Shown here: one piece after another, positions 25,341-34,158 of the stretch
Layout: each line of letters begins with the position of its first letter
How positions within the stretch are numbered: position 1 is the first letter of the stretch
Source: Campylobacteraceae bacterium
Lineage (GTDB): Bacteria; Campylobacterota; Campylobacteria; Campylobacterales; Sulfurovaceae
Assembly (NCBI GenBank): GCA_027081065.1
Contig: JALWLW010000042.1
Coordinates: 1 to 58,882, forward strand
Reading direction: 5' to 3'
Length of the DNA stretch: 58,882 bases
Program-made: the position numbers and the translations under genes
The notes under the pieces: generated by a model
The model's input: only the letters and a program-made list of their open reading frames with translations
Databases searched by the model: none
What the model was told of the DNA's origin: nothing

Positions 25341-26516
25341 ATGAAAAAATATATTTTATTGTTTTGTTCGGTGTTACTGAACTTACAGGCAAATGAACTT
25401 GAATATAAGGGAAATATAGGTTTTCAAAGTTCTTATGTTGACCATGACATAGTAGGCAAACGAGACAAACAAAACGCTTTACGTATGAATTTAGAGCTAA
25501 AACAAAAAACATCAAATGGTCAAATTGTTTTTAATGGAAAAGCCATTTATGATGTTGATGATAAAAATCGTCGTTATTTTGATGCCAATGATTTGTACTA
25601 TAAACATGAGTTTGAAAACTCTGACCTACTCATAGGACGTAACACACGTTTTTGGGGTGCAATGGAGTTTTATAATCATACGGACGCTTTTAACACCAAA
25701 GATTGGCGAGATAATCCTTTTGATTATGATGCTAAAATAGGTTCAAATAATATTGCCTATACACAGTACTTTGAAAATTCTGATTTGGCTGTTATTGCTA
25801 AAATAGGTCAAGAACGACAGAGAATTCAAGACGCTAAATCGGTTAACAGTTTTTTACCTGCGAATTATAATGACAAGTTACAAACTCAAAAGAACAAAAA
25901 CAGACCAACGGTGTATGTCAAATATACAGGTTCAGCAGAAGAGACGCAGTTTGATTATGCTGTGATTTATCAAAATGGTTATGATGAACAGCGTTATTTA
26001 ACGCCAATAGGGGCTTCACTTTATCAAAATGCGTATTTGGTAGATAAAGTGATGGCATATGCCACACTGGTAAGTGGTGAGACGATTTACAAAACAGAGT
26101 TGGCTTATACCAAAAGTGATGAGGTAAGGGTTTCTGATTATGCTCAATACTCTGCAGGTATAGAACATACCCTTTATGGTATTTGGGGCAAGTCAGATTT
26201 AGGGTTGTTGGCTGAATATTATAAATATGATGTCAAAGAGAGTAATAAACTAGAGGCTAGAGATTTTGGAAATTTATTTCAAGATGATGTTGTTTTGGGA
26301 GTTAGGTTAACATTAAATGACAGTTCAGATTCAGATGTTTTAGGGGGTATTTCTATTGATAGAGACAATCAAGAGAAGTTGATTTTTGTTGAGTATAACA
26401 CACGGCTTTTTGAGAAATATAAACTGGGGTTGTCGTATCAACATTTAGAGCCAAAAACGGGGTCAATGTTTAAAGAGTTAGATTCAGCAATGGTTGAATT
26501 TGGATATTATTTTTAA
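25341..26516 (+). CDS. Outer-membrane beta-barrel of the lipid-export cassette
   Basis: 391 residues beginning one base after the LolA-like stop. Signal peptide (KKYILLFCSVLLNLQA), then alternating strands, and a C-terminal Gly-Tyr-Tyr-Phe, as expected of a BAM-assembled barrel. The middle holds YYKHEFENSDLLIGRNTRFWG and related motifs that resemble DUF1302-type barrels found with MMPL pumps; this link is by pattern only. It would provide the outer-membrane end of the pathway. Confidence 0.7.
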   Translation: MKKYILLFCSVLLNLQANELEYKGNIGFQSSYVDHDIVGKRDKQNALRMNLELKQKTSNGQIVFNGKAIYDVDDKNRRYFDANDLYYKHEFENSDLLIGRNTRFWGAMEFYNHTDAFNTKDWRDNPFDYDAKIGSNNIAYTQYFENSDLAVIAKIGQERQRIQDAKSVNSFLPANYNDKLQTQKNKNRPTVYVKYTGSAEETQFDYAVIYQNGYDEQRYLTPIGASLYQNAYLVDKVMAYATLVSGETIYKTELAYTKSDEVRVSDYAQYSAGIEHTLYGIWGKSDLGLLAEYYKYDVKESNKLEARDFGNLFQDDVVLGVRLTLNDSSDSDVLGGISIDRDNQEKLIFVEYNTRLFEKYKLGLSYQHLEPKTGSMFKELDSAMVEFGYYF

Positions 26517-26534
26517 AAATAGGAGAAGAAAAAA

Positions 26535-28805
26535 ATGCAAAATTATATGAAGTTTTTACAGAGGTTTAGATGGGCGATTGTTTTTGGTATCCCCTTAATT
26601 GTATTCGCTTTAGCATCAAGCTTAAAAAATGTCGAGATGGATGGAAGTTATCGCATTTGGTTTGGAGAAGATTCTAAAACCTTAAAAGATTATGACAACT
26701 TTCGTAAAACCTTTGGAAATGATGATGGGGTAGTGATTGTTTTTAAAGATGAGAATGGATTGTTTAACAAAAAAGCACTCTCTAGCATTGAGCGAATTAC
26801 TGATGCATTGTGGAAAACAAAGTACATTTCACGTGTGGATTCTTTGACCAATTACCAATATGTTCATGCTAATCCTAATGAGCCTGAAGACATTGTGGTG
26901 GAGGACTTTATTCAAAATATTGAAACAGCTACCCCTACGTACTTTGCCAATAGAAAAGAGATTGCGATTAACGATTCATTGATAGTTGGTTCATTCATTT
27001 CAAAAGATGGAACAACCACCATGATTTCTGCTCGTTTAACACCAAAAGTGAATGATGAGAGTGATAAAAGCATTGAAATTATGGGCTATGTTCGTGATAT
27101 TTTAAAACCAGAGATTGAAAAAACAGGTTATAAATATTGGATAAATGGAGGACCACCCCTCAATGAAACATTTATAGTCATTGGAACTTCTGATGCCATG
27201 ACCTTTACGCCTTTGGTACTTATGGCTTCTATTATTTTATTGCTTTTACTCTTTCGTAGGGTTTCGGGGGCATTGATTCCTATTGGTGTGGTGATATTTA
27301 CCTTTTTAACAGTTTTAGCTGTGCAAGTACTCTTGGGTTACAAACTCAATAATTTTACGGCAAACTTACCTGTGTTTGTAGTCGCCATTGGTATTGCTGA
27401 TGCTGTGCATGTCTATTCTATTTGGCTTTTGCACAAACGCCAAGGTGATGAAAACTATGATGCTGTCTATGCATCTATGCAAAAAAACTTTTTACCAATC
27501 TTTTTAACTTCTCTTACTACGGCAATTGGTTTTGCGACTTTGACCATTTCAGAAGTAATTCCTGTGCTTACGCTAGGAATAGCAACGGCATCTGGGGCTA
27601 TTTTGGCTTTTATTATTTCAGTAGTTTGGATGCCAGCAGTTTTACTTTTATTGAAAAAGCCCATTAAAGCAAGTAATAAAGTGATTGAAAAAAAGAGAAA
27701 ATCTTTTGGTTATGGTCGTTTTATTATAAACAATAATAAAAAGATTGTTCTTTGGACTTCATTGGTATTTTCTATTATTGCCATAGGGTTGACACAAGTC
27801 AAAGTAGATTCAAATACTGTACGCTATTTTGACAAAACCGTCGAGTTTAGAAAAGGGGCTGAATTTATGATGGCGAACCTTACTGGTCCTATGGCATATG
27901 AAATTGTGGTAGATACAGGAGAAGTAGGAGGCATTAAAGAGCCAAAGTTTATGAAGTCTGTTGAGCAGTTTTACAATGATATACAAGAAAAATTTCCAGA
28001 AGTAAGGCATTTAAATTCACTTATGGATATTGTAAAACGTTATAATAAAATTATTGATAATAAAGAGGAAGTTCCAAACTCTCGTAATTTGATAGCTCAA
28101 TATCTATTGCTATACTCTATGTCGCTTCCTCAAGGAATGGAGATTAATGATAAAATGGATATTAATGAGCAGAAGCTTCGTATTTCAGGTCAAATGGACA
28201 TTGTAGATACGTCAAAAGATTTAGAGATGATACAGTACATCAAAGATTGGTGGGCTAAAACAGCATATAGAGGTACAGTAGAGGGGCAAACTTATATGTT
28301 TGCACACATGCAAAAAGATGTGACCAATACCCTTATCTATTCACTCTCATTAGCATTGGTGCTTGTAAGTATTGTGATGTTTTTAATCTTTAGACGTGTG
28401 AAGTTGCTATGGGTATTTATCTTGCCAAATATTCTACCTGTAGTTTTAGTAGTTGGTCTTATGGGTTGGCTAAACATTACCATTGACATAGGCGTAGCCA
28501 TTGCAGGAGCGATTATTATTGGGGTGGCTGTTGATGATACCATTCACTTTTTGGTTAAGTATTTTGATGCACGTAAACGTGGACTAAGCATGGAAGATAC
28601 TTTTGAGGAGGTTTTACGTTATGCTGGTGTTGCTATTTTGTTTACCACCATCATTTTAACAGTGGCTTTTTCAACTTTTGCATTTTCTCATTTTACAGCC
28701 AATCAAAACTTTGGGATTGTGACAGCATTTGCTCTGTTTATTGCTTTTGTGGTAGATTTATTATTGTTACCAGCACTACTCTCTTTGACAAACAAAGAGA
28801 AGTAG
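26535..28805 (+). CDS. MMPL/RND-family exporter
   Basis: 756-residue inner-membrane RND-type pump of the MMPL (hydrophobe) class. Two halves, each with a membrane helix, a large periplasmic domain and five further helices. The proton-relay acidic residues are visible as GIADAVHVYSIWL in the first half and GVAVDDTIHFLVKYF in the second. Related proteins move sterols, hopanoids or wax-like lipids. AGGAGAAG lies 6 bases upstream of the ATG. It ends the operon that starts at 23151. Confidence 0.88.
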   Translation: MQNYMKFLQRFRWAIVFGIPLIVFALASSLKNVEMDGSYRIWFGEDSKTLKDYDNFRKTFGNDDGVVIVFKDENGLFNKKALSSIERITDALWKTKYISRVDSLTNYQYVHANPNEPEDIVVEDFIQNIETATPTYFANRKEIAINDSLIVGSFISKDGTTTMISARLTPKVNDESDKSIEIMGYVRDILKPEIEKTGYKYWINGGPPLNETFIVIGTSDAMTFTPLVLMASIILLLLLFRRVSGALIPIGVVIFTFLTVLAVQVLLGYKLNNFTANLPVFVVAIGIADAVHVYSIWLLHKRQGDENYDAVYASMQKNFLPIFLTSLTTAIGFATLTISEVIPVLTLGIATASGAILAFIISVVWMPAVLLLLKKPIKASNKVIEKKRKSFGYGRFIINNNKKIVLWTSLVFSIIAIGLTQVKVDSNTVRYFDKTVEFRKGAEFMMANLTGPMAYEIVVDTGEVGGIKEPKFMKSVEQFYNDIQEKFPEVRHLNSLMDIVKRYNKIIDNKEEVPNSRNLIAQYLLLYSMSLPQGMEINDKMDINEQKLRISGQMDIVDTSKDLEMIQYIKDWWAKTAYRGTVEGQTYMFAHMQKDVTNTLIYSLSLALVLVSIVMFLIFRRVKLLWVFILPNILPVVLVVGLMGWLNITIDIGVAIAGAIIIGVAVDDTIHFLVKYFDARKRGLSMEDTFEEVLRYAGVAILFTTIILTVAFSTFAFSHFTANQNFGIVTAFALFIAFVVDLLLLPALLSLTNKEK

Positions 28806-28809
28806 CATT

Positions 28810-28837
28810 AAAGTTTCCCATAGAGTTATGGGGCTTT
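28810..28837. terminator. Terminator between the exporter and the convergent SCP-2 gene
   Basis: CCCATA / TATGGG stem with a GAGT loop, extended by AAAG and CTTT outside a small bulge. It lies in a 42-base gap between two convergent stops. Confidence 0.5.
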
Positions 28838-28847
28838 AGGTTAAAAT

Positions 28848-29252
28848 TTATTCTCCACCAATTTTTGACATAAGTCCAAAACTTTTTACAAAAGGGACAG
28901 CCATTTTTGGGTTTTTAATCATGGCAGCAAAATCACCTGTTTCAAATTTTAATTTGCCCATAGTTACAGCCATACCCATGGTTGTCATGGTTAAAGGTTT
29001 TTTAATCCATTTTTTCCAGTTCTCTTCTGTTGCTCTCATGTCCCAGTTTACTTCTTCTCCATTGTAGTCTCCTGCACGAGTACAAACACCATTTTCAACA
29101 ATAAAAACACCTGTCGGTTTATCATCACCTTTAAATCCACAAGCGATTACTGAAGAGAAGTTAATCTCTGCCAATGCATCACATACTTCAGGTTCTGCAT
29201 TCCATGCATCTTTTAATTGATTCATCCATTCGCCACTACATATTTTTGCCAT
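28848..29252 (-). CDS. SCP-2 sterol-carrier-like protein
   Basis: 134 residues, no signal peptide. The layout fits the SCP-2 lipid-binding fold: an N-terminal helix (SGEWMNQLKDAWNA), beta strands with GVFIVENGVCTRAGDY and the ATEENWKKWI turn, a hydrophobic MTTMGMAVTMGKLKFETGDF segment, then a C-terminal helix. These proteins bind a lipid tail or acyl-CoA in an internal cavity. It converges on the lipid-export cassette, an interesting but unproven connection. Confidence 0.65.
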   Translation of the reverse strand: MAKICSGEWMNQLKDAWNAEPEVCDALAEINFSSVIACGFKGDDKPTGVFIVENGVCTRAGDYNGEEVNWDMRATEENWKKWIKKPLTMTTMGMAVTMGKLKFETGDFAAMIKNPKMAVPFVKSFGLMSKIGGE

Positions 29253-29394
29253 TTTGCTTCCTATATTTATAAATTTTAATCAGTTATTATTATATATTAA
29301 TAGTTGTTTTAATTACTAGATAAAATTTAAATACTTTATAAAATATATTTTAATACGTTTCTATTAGGAGCAATGGTATTTTTTATTTTTATTG

Positions 29395-29400
29395 TATAAT
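29395..29400 (+). promoter_or_regulatory. -10 element of the TIGR04219-like barrel gene
   Basis: TATAAT preceded by a T-rich stretch, 28 bases before the ATG. The octamer AATGGTAT occurs twice around it (29372-29379 and 29398-29405), perhaps a regulator site. Confidence 0.45.
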
Positions 29401-29428
29401 GGTATAAATAAAATTTAAAGGAAATTTA

Positions 29429-30163
29429 ATGAAAAAAATATTCTTATTCGCAACTTTAGCCACAACACTTTCAATGGCAGATTTTATTGGTGGAGAGATT
29501 AATGTTGGTTACTATAATCATGTACCTAGTGGTACATTGCAGTATCAAGGGAATAGTATTGATATGCAAGATACTTTAAAATGGAATGATGAGTCAAATA
29601 TATTTGCAAAAGCTTATATTGAACATCCTTTACCTGTAGCACCCAATATAAAAGTTGGATACACAGATTTTGGACATAGTGGTTCAGGACATGTTAATTC
29701 TACTTTTAATTTTGCAGGACAAGCTTATATGGGAGGGTCAAATATTGATTCTAATTTTGATTTAAAAATGTATGATTTAGCGTTATATTATGAGCTACTG
29801 GATAATTGGGTTAATCTAGATGTTGGTATAAATGTTAAATATATAGATGGTTTAGTTAGTGTTAACAGTGATAGAAATATTGCAGAATCAAAAGATTTTA
29901 CTGTGCCAATTCCTATGCTTTATGCACAAGCTAGGTTTGATGTACCAACAACAGATTTGAGTTTTCAAGTTGAGGGAAATTATGTAAGCTATGATGGACA
30001 TACTTTATATGATGCAGAAGCTGGAGTGAGATATACTTTTGCATTAGGAGTTGGTCTTGAAGCTGGTTATAAAACGATGAAACTTAAGTTAGATAATGTT
30101 GATAATTTTTCTATGGATAGTGATTTTTCTGGAGCTTATGGAAAGTTGGTTTGGGATTTTTAA
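29429..30163 (+). CDS. TIGR04219-like outer-membrane beta-barrel protein
   Basis: 244 residues. Signal peptide ending in SMA, then DFIGGEINVGYYNH, a barrel of about eight to ten strands and a C-terminal Trp-Asp-Phe. The pattern matches the TIGR04219 family of small barrels. Stands alone behind its own promoter with AAAGGAAAT as ribosome site. Function unknown. Confidence 0.72.
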   Translation: MKKIFLFATLATTLSMADFIGGEINVGYYNHVPSGTLQYQGNSIDMQDTLKWNDESNIFAKAYIEHPLPVAPNIKVGYTDFGHSGSGHVNSTFNFAGQAYMGGSNIDSNFDLKMYDLALYYELLDNWVNLDVGINVKYIDGLVSVNSDRNIAESKDFTVPIPMLYAQARFDVPTTDLSFQVEGNYVSYDGHTLYDAEAGVRYTFALGVGLEAGYKTMKLKLDNVDNFSMDSDFSGAYGKLVWDF

Positions 30164-30165
30164 GA

Positions 30166-30196
30166 GATGAGAGCTTTTTTAAGCTGTCTTCTCATC
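30166..30196. terminator. Hairpin between two convergent genes
   Basis: GATGAGA / TCTCATC outer stem with an inner AGCTT-TTTT-AAGCT. It lies just after the barrel gene stop and overlaps the last codons of the DHH gene, so it can end both transcripts. Confidence 0.45.
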
Positions 30197-31228
30197 AATA
30201 TAGTTTTGTACAAAAGATTTAATGTCAGCATAGATAAATGAGTCTTTATACTCTTTTATCTTTCCACCAGATGCATTGGGATGTCCTCCACCATTACCTA
30301 TCTCTTCTGCCATTTTTGAGACATCGAGTTTATTGTTTGAACGCAAAGAGAAGTTTCCACGCCAATTAATATCCATATAGAAGTCATAGTCAGGGTTTTC
30401 TACTAAAAAAGTATTTCCTAAAATAGAAGTATTTCCTAAACTGTAGCCTAATAAACCTTTTTTCCCACGGTATTCAATAGTAAGACGTTGTTTGTCATTA
30501 CTTAATAGTTGTGTCATGTAAAAGGCTGCTAAATTATCTTTAGTATTGTCTTCTTCTTGTTTAAAGAAAAGTTTTTTAAGTCCATGAATGGCATTATCTA
30601 ATAATATGTGGGCCTTCTCTTTTCCTACATGGTTTTTCATCGCTTCAATGAGTGAGAGTTTTAAGGCTCTATCTTGGGCTGGGAAAAGGGTGCGGTTAAT
30701 CTCTTTTGCTCCTGAAATCATGCCTAAACCAACTTTGCCAAATTCAAACAGTTCATCATCTGAAACCCAGATATCAATGGCATTAATGGCTTTTACAATC
30801 TGTGCATAATTATTTTCTTTGTCAAAATTATGATGTTTTTGTAACCAGTCATAAGTAATAAGTGTGGCACAACGGTTGGTATCTAAGAGATACCAGGCAT
30901 ATTGTTCAGCTGTTTTTTGCCCTGATCCATGGTGGTCAAGTAGTTGAAGTTTTGCTCCCACTTCCATCACTTGGGCTTCTAACCATTTGGCCTCTTTTAT
31001 GGTAAGGTTTAAATCGGTTACTAAAATGATTTGTTCAGAAGCATTACCTAAAAAATTTTTACGTTTAATTGCTGTAATAATCTCTTCAAGTCTTGCTTTG
31101 ACTTCTGGACCATAGTTTGCATTGTAAGATTCTAATTTATAGTTATGCTGCTCATTGAAACAAGCATGTGTTAGGTATTGACAGCCATAGCCATCAAGGT
31201 CTATATGTGATAGGTGGTAGATGTTCAT
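30179..31228 (-). CDS. DHH-family phosphoesterase (oligoribonuclease NrnB-like)
   Basis: 349 residues. HIDLDGYG at residues 8-15 and DHHGSG near 97 give the metal-binding DHH motifs; GNGGGHPNASGG near the C-terminus is the DHHA1 motif. Enzymes of this type degrade nanoRNA or pAp or linear dinucleotides. NrnB-like oligoribonuclease is the best guess from the opening HIDLDGYG motif. The start overlaps the stop of an Rrf2 gene by 4 bases (ATGA), so the pair is co-translated. Confidence 0.82.
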   Translation of the reverse strand: MNIYHLSHIDLDGYGCQYLTHACFNEQHNYKLESYNANYGPEVKARLEEIITAIKRKNFLGNASEQIILVTDLNLTIKEAKWLEAQVMEVGAKLQLLDHHGSGQKTAEQYAWYLLDTNRCATLITYDWLQKHHNFDKENNYAQIVKAINAIDIWVSDDELFEFGKVGLGMISGAKEINRTLFPAQDRALKLSLIEAMKNHVGKEKAHILLDNAIHGLKKLFFKQEEDNTKDNLAAFYMTQLLSNDKQRLTIEYRGKKGLLGYSLGNTSILGNTFLVENPDYDFYMDINWRGNFSLRSNNKLDVSKMAEEIGNGGGHPNASGGKIKEYKDSFIYADIKSFVQNYIDEKTA

Positions 31229-31629
31229 GTAGTAAAGATGTCCTCTAGAGTTAATTCATGTAAAAAGGTGTCTATTTTTTTTTGAAAGGTATTTAAAAAA
31301 GGGCTGATGGTACAAGAACCAATACTCCCACTTGGGCATGTCGTAGTATATTGTGTACAATCAAAAATAGCAGGTGTTTTACCCTCAGATGCAATAATAA
31401 TCGATGCAATAGAAACTTCTGAAGCATCTCGTTCTAATATGAAACCACCATGAGCACCTTTTTTTGATTCTAAAATATCAGCTTTGGCAAGACTTTGTAA
31501 AATTTTTGCTAAAAAACTTTTGGGAATAAAAAGCTGAGTGGCAAGTTGTTCTGCTCCAATAGGTTGCTCTGAATTTCTAATAATGTCAAGAGCCAATAGG
31601 GCATATTCACTCGCACGGGTAAGTAACAT
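31225..31629 (-). CDS. Rrf2-family transcriptional regulator with candidate Fe-S cysteines
   Basis: 134 residues with a winged helix: RASEYALLALDIIRN, IPKSFLAKILQSLAKADILES and KGAHGGFILERD. Cys91, Cys98 and Cys106 (C-x6-C-x7-C) match the cysteine cluster that holds an iron-sulfur centre in IscR or NsrR, so it may sense oxygen, NO or Fe-S status. It precedes and overlaps the DHH phosphoesterase. Its targets are not visible in the window. Confidence 0.85.
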   Translation of the reverse strand: MLLTRASEYALLALDIIRNSEQPIGAEQLATQLFIPKSFLAKILQSLAKADILESKKGAHGGFILERDASEVSIASIIIASEGKTPAIFDCTQYTTTCPSGSIGSCTISPFLNTFQKKIDTFLHELTLEDIFTT

Positions 31630-31731
31630 AAATTTCTCTTTCTTAATAGTTTTATTTCTCTTTAAATTGAGACTATTTTACTCTAATTTAGGTTAAAGAG
31701 ACTTTGTTAGCTCTTTTTAAATAAATAGTGA

Positions 31732-31737
31732 TAGAAT
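31732..31737 (+). promoter_or_regulatory. -10 element of rpsO
   Basis: TAGAAT in a T- and A-rich context, 63 bases before the rpsO ATG. A leader of about 55 nt would result. Confidence 0.4.
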
Positions 31738-31800
31738 GTCACTTCCATTTTGTGTGCATGAAAGCATATAAAAAATTAAACTACCAATCAGGAGGTCATT

Positions 31801-32070
31801 ATGGCTTTAGATACGGCTAAAAAGCAAGAAATAATTGCTAAATATTCAAGAGGTGAGAACGATACAGGTTCTACAGAAGTTCAAGTTGCATTAATTACAG
31901 AAAGAATTAAGTACTTAACAGAGCACCTTAAAACAAATAAAAAAGATCACTCTTCAAGATTAGGTCTACTTAAACTTGTTGGTCAAAGAAGAAGATTAAT
32001 GAGATACTTGAAAAAAGTAGATCTAGCTAGATGGAATGCTATTAAAGCTGACATGGGTATTAGAAACTAA
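31801..32070 (+). CDS. rpsO: 30S ribosomal protein S15
   Basis: Primary binder of the 16S rRNA central domain. 89 residues, the standard length. Opening [23 protein letters not shown], then [16 protein letters not shown] and [14 protein letters not shown] are family-typical. AGGAGG sits 5 bases before the ATG. Single-gene transcript ended by a strong terminator. Confidence 0.97.
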   Translation: MALDTAKKQEIIAKYSRGENDTGSTEVQVALITERIKYLTEHLKTNKKDHSSRLGLLKLVGQRRRLMRYLKKVDLARWNAIKADMGIRN

Positions 32071-32095
32071 TACTATTTTCTCCTTCATTATTTAT

Positions 32096-32122
32096 AACAC
32101 AAGGGTTCTCCTTGTGTTTTTT
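32096..32122 (+). terminator. Rho-independent terminator of rpsO
   Basis: A 9-bp stem AACACAAGG / CCTTGTGTT with the loop GTTCT, running directly into a T-tract. The clearest intrinsic terminator in the window. Confidence 0.9.
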
Positions 32123-32131
32123 CTTAAACTT

Positions 32132-32989
32132 TTAAAACCTCTTAGTATAAGCGTGACAATAAGGTGTTCCATTTCTTAGCTTATAATAATTTTGGTGTGC
32201 TTCTTCGGCTTTATAAAAAACATGCTCATTTGCATCTTTAATGGTTGTGGCGATGAACATACCTTTTTCTTCTAATTGTTCAATTAGTTTAGTAGCTATC
32301 TCTTTTTCTTCTTCATTGTTGGTAAAAATAGCTGAGAGGTATTGTGGCCCAATATCTGGACCTTGACCATTGGTCTGTTCTGGGTCATGGGTTTCAAAAA
32401 ATAGTTTACAAAGCGTCTCAAAAGATACTGTATCTGCATCATAAATAACTTCTACTGTTTCTAAGTGTCCTGTTTGTTTGCCACAAACTTCTCTGTAGGT
32501 CGGATTTTCAGTATGCCCACCCATATAGCCAGAGTCTGCATTGAAGACACCTTCTTGTTTACTAAACCAATACTCAGTACCCCAAAAACATCCTGAAGCA
32601 AAGTAAGCTTTTTTGTATTGTTTATTGTTCTCGATGGGTTCAAAATGTAAAGAGACAGAGTTTACACAGTGTCGTCTACTTTTAGGAGTAAGTTGCTCAC
32701 CCATAAAAACATGTCCTAGGTGACCTTGACAATTGGCACATATAATCTCTACGCGTCTTCCATCAGCATCAGGAACAGTTTTGACAGCACCCGAAATAGC
32801 ATCGTCAAAACTAGGCCAACCAGAACCTGAGTCAAATTTGTCTTGTGAACTAAAAAGTGGGGCATTACATTTTTTACAATGGTAAATCCCAGCTTCATAA
32901 AATTTATCATATTTCCCAGAAAAAGGCATCTCTGTGCCTTTATTCTCTATGACTCTTACTTCTTCTGCTGTTAAATTATTATATTGCAT
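32132..32989 (-). CDS. msrBA: MsrB-MsrA fusion methionine sulfoxide reductase
   Basis: 285 residues from the ATG at 32989 (AAGG 8 bases upstream; a farther in-frame start at 33028 is less likely). The N-terminal half is MsrB (reduces R-sulfoxides): the zinc pairs CKKC and CANC, SGSGWPSF, and the catalytic RHCVNS. The C-terminal half is MsrA (S-sulfoxides) with ASGCFWGTEYWF and GYMGGHTENPTYREVC. The order B then A is the one found in several human-associated and marine bacteria. No signal peptide, so cytoplasmic. Confidence 0.93.
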   Translation of the reverse strand: MQYNNLTAEEVRVIENKGTEMPFSGKYDKFYEAGIYHCKKCNAPLFSSQDKFDSGSGWPSFDDAISGAVKTVPDADGRRVEIICANCQGHLGHVFMGEQLTPKSRRHCVNSVSLHFEPIENNKQYKKAYFASGCFWGTEYWFSKQEGVFNADSGYMGGHTENPTYREVCGKQTGHLETVEVIYDADTVSFETLCKLFFETHDPEQTNGQGPDIGPQYLSAIFTNNEEEKEIATKLIEQLEEKGMFIATTIKDANEHVFYKAEEAHQNYYKLRNGTPYCHAYTKRF

Positions 32990-33222
32990 TGTTGAAACCT
33001 TCAAGTAATATTTGAGGGAATATAACATCCTAAGATAAAAATTATCTTTTATAATTAAAAATTATGTAATAAAATTATTTAAAAGATATAAAGGGACAAT
33101 TTTGTAACTTATTTTAGAGAAATAGAGTTTAATTATTTGAAAATTACTTTGATTAATAGTAAAATATTGAAGAAAATAGCATCCTCTTCTAAAGAGAAAG
33201 TACAATAAGTCCACAATAATGG

Positions 33223-33228
33223 TATAAT
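33223..33228 (+). promoter_or_regulatory. -10 element of lpxC
   Basis: TATAAT with an extended TGG before it, 45 bases upstream of the lpxC ATG. The 250 bases before lpxC are strongly AT-rich and carry no convincing gene. Confidence 0.5.
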
Positions 33229-33273
33229 ATAAGTTGAGAAAATGGATTTTTAAATAATAAAGGAATCTGCTAA

Positions 33274-34158
33274 ATGAATCAAAGAACAATTAATAAAGCT
33301 GTTGAAGTAGTAGGAATTGGTTTACATAAAGGTGAACCTATTAAGTTACGCCTTGAACCCTTAGGAACAAATGCTGGGATTGTTTTTTATCGTGAAGATT
33401 TAGCCTTAACCATTCCTCTCTCTCCTTCAAATGTTGTTGATACTAAAATGGCAACTGTCATTGGTAATGAAAAAGGAACTATTTCAACCATTGAACATTT
33501 TTTATCTGCTGTTTATGCTTATGGGATAGATAATATGCGTGTGGTAGTAGATGGAAATGAAATGCCAATAATGGATGGAAGTGCAGCTTCTTTTTGTCTG
33601 CTGTTAGATGAAGCAGGTATTAAAGAACAAGATGCACCTAAACAAATAATTCGTATTAAAAAGGCAGTTGAAGTTCGTGATGGTAATAAATTTGTAAGAG
33701 TTGAACCAAGCAATAGTGTTACTTTTGATTTTGAAATTGATTTTGAGCACCCTGTTATTGGTCGTCAGTCTCAAGCTTACTCTTTTGGGACAAAACCTTT
33801 TTTAGAAGAGATTGCACGAGCTAGAACTTTTGGTTTTGCTCGTGATATTCAATATTTACAAAGTATCAATTTAGCATTAGGTGCAAGTTTGAACAATGCC
33901 ATTGGACTTGATGATGAAAAAGTTTTAAATCCTGAAGGATTACGATTTGAAAATGAATTCGCACGACATAAAATTTTAGATGCGATGGGTGACATGATGG
34001 TCATAGGACATAATCTTTTAGGTGCATACTCTTCATTTGCAGGAAGTCATAAGTTGAACCATGAATTGACTGTAGCACTATTGGCTAACCCTGAAAATTA
34101 TGAGATAGTTTCACTTTCAACAACACAAAGTCGGGAGTTTGCAAAAAGTTTTGCTTAG
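33274..34158 (+). CDS. lpxC: UDP-3-O-acyl-N-acetylglucosamine deacetylase
   Basis: Committed step of lipid A synthesis, a zinc amidase. 294 residues. Seen: MNQRTINKAVEVVGIGLHKG, TIEHFLSAVYAYGIDN with the first zinc His (His75), PIMDGSAASF, ARTFGFARD, and RHKILDAMGDMMVIG with further zinc ligands, then GSHKLNHEL with the catalytic His. AAGGAAT lies 8 bases upstream. The stop overlaps the tsaB start region. Confidence 0.96.
   Translation: MNQRTINKAVEVVGIGLHKGEPIKLRLEPLGTNAGIVFYREDLALTIPLSPSNVVDTKMATVIGNEKGTISTIEHFLSAVYAYGIDNMRVVVDGNEMPIMDGSAASFCLLLDEAGIKEQDAPKQIIRIKKAVEVRDGNKFVRVEPSNSVTFDFEIDFEHPVIGRQSQAYSFGTKPFLEEIARARTFGFARDIQYLQSINLALGASLNNAIGLDDEKVLNPEGLRFENEFARHKILDAMGDMMVIGHNLLGAYSSFAGSHKLNHELTVALLANPENYEIVSLSTTQSREFAKSFA

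Noticed and set aside
31728..31744. Small hairpin upstream of rpsO as an S15 autoregulatory element
   Set aside because: It overlaps the -10 box, so it would be outside or at the very start of the transcript; the symmetry is short and likely accidental.
33062..33289. 75-codon minus-strand frame upstream of lpxC
   Set aside because: Phe/Tyr/Leu-rich translation of AT-rich DNA, overlapping the lpxC start and promoter; no ribosome site.
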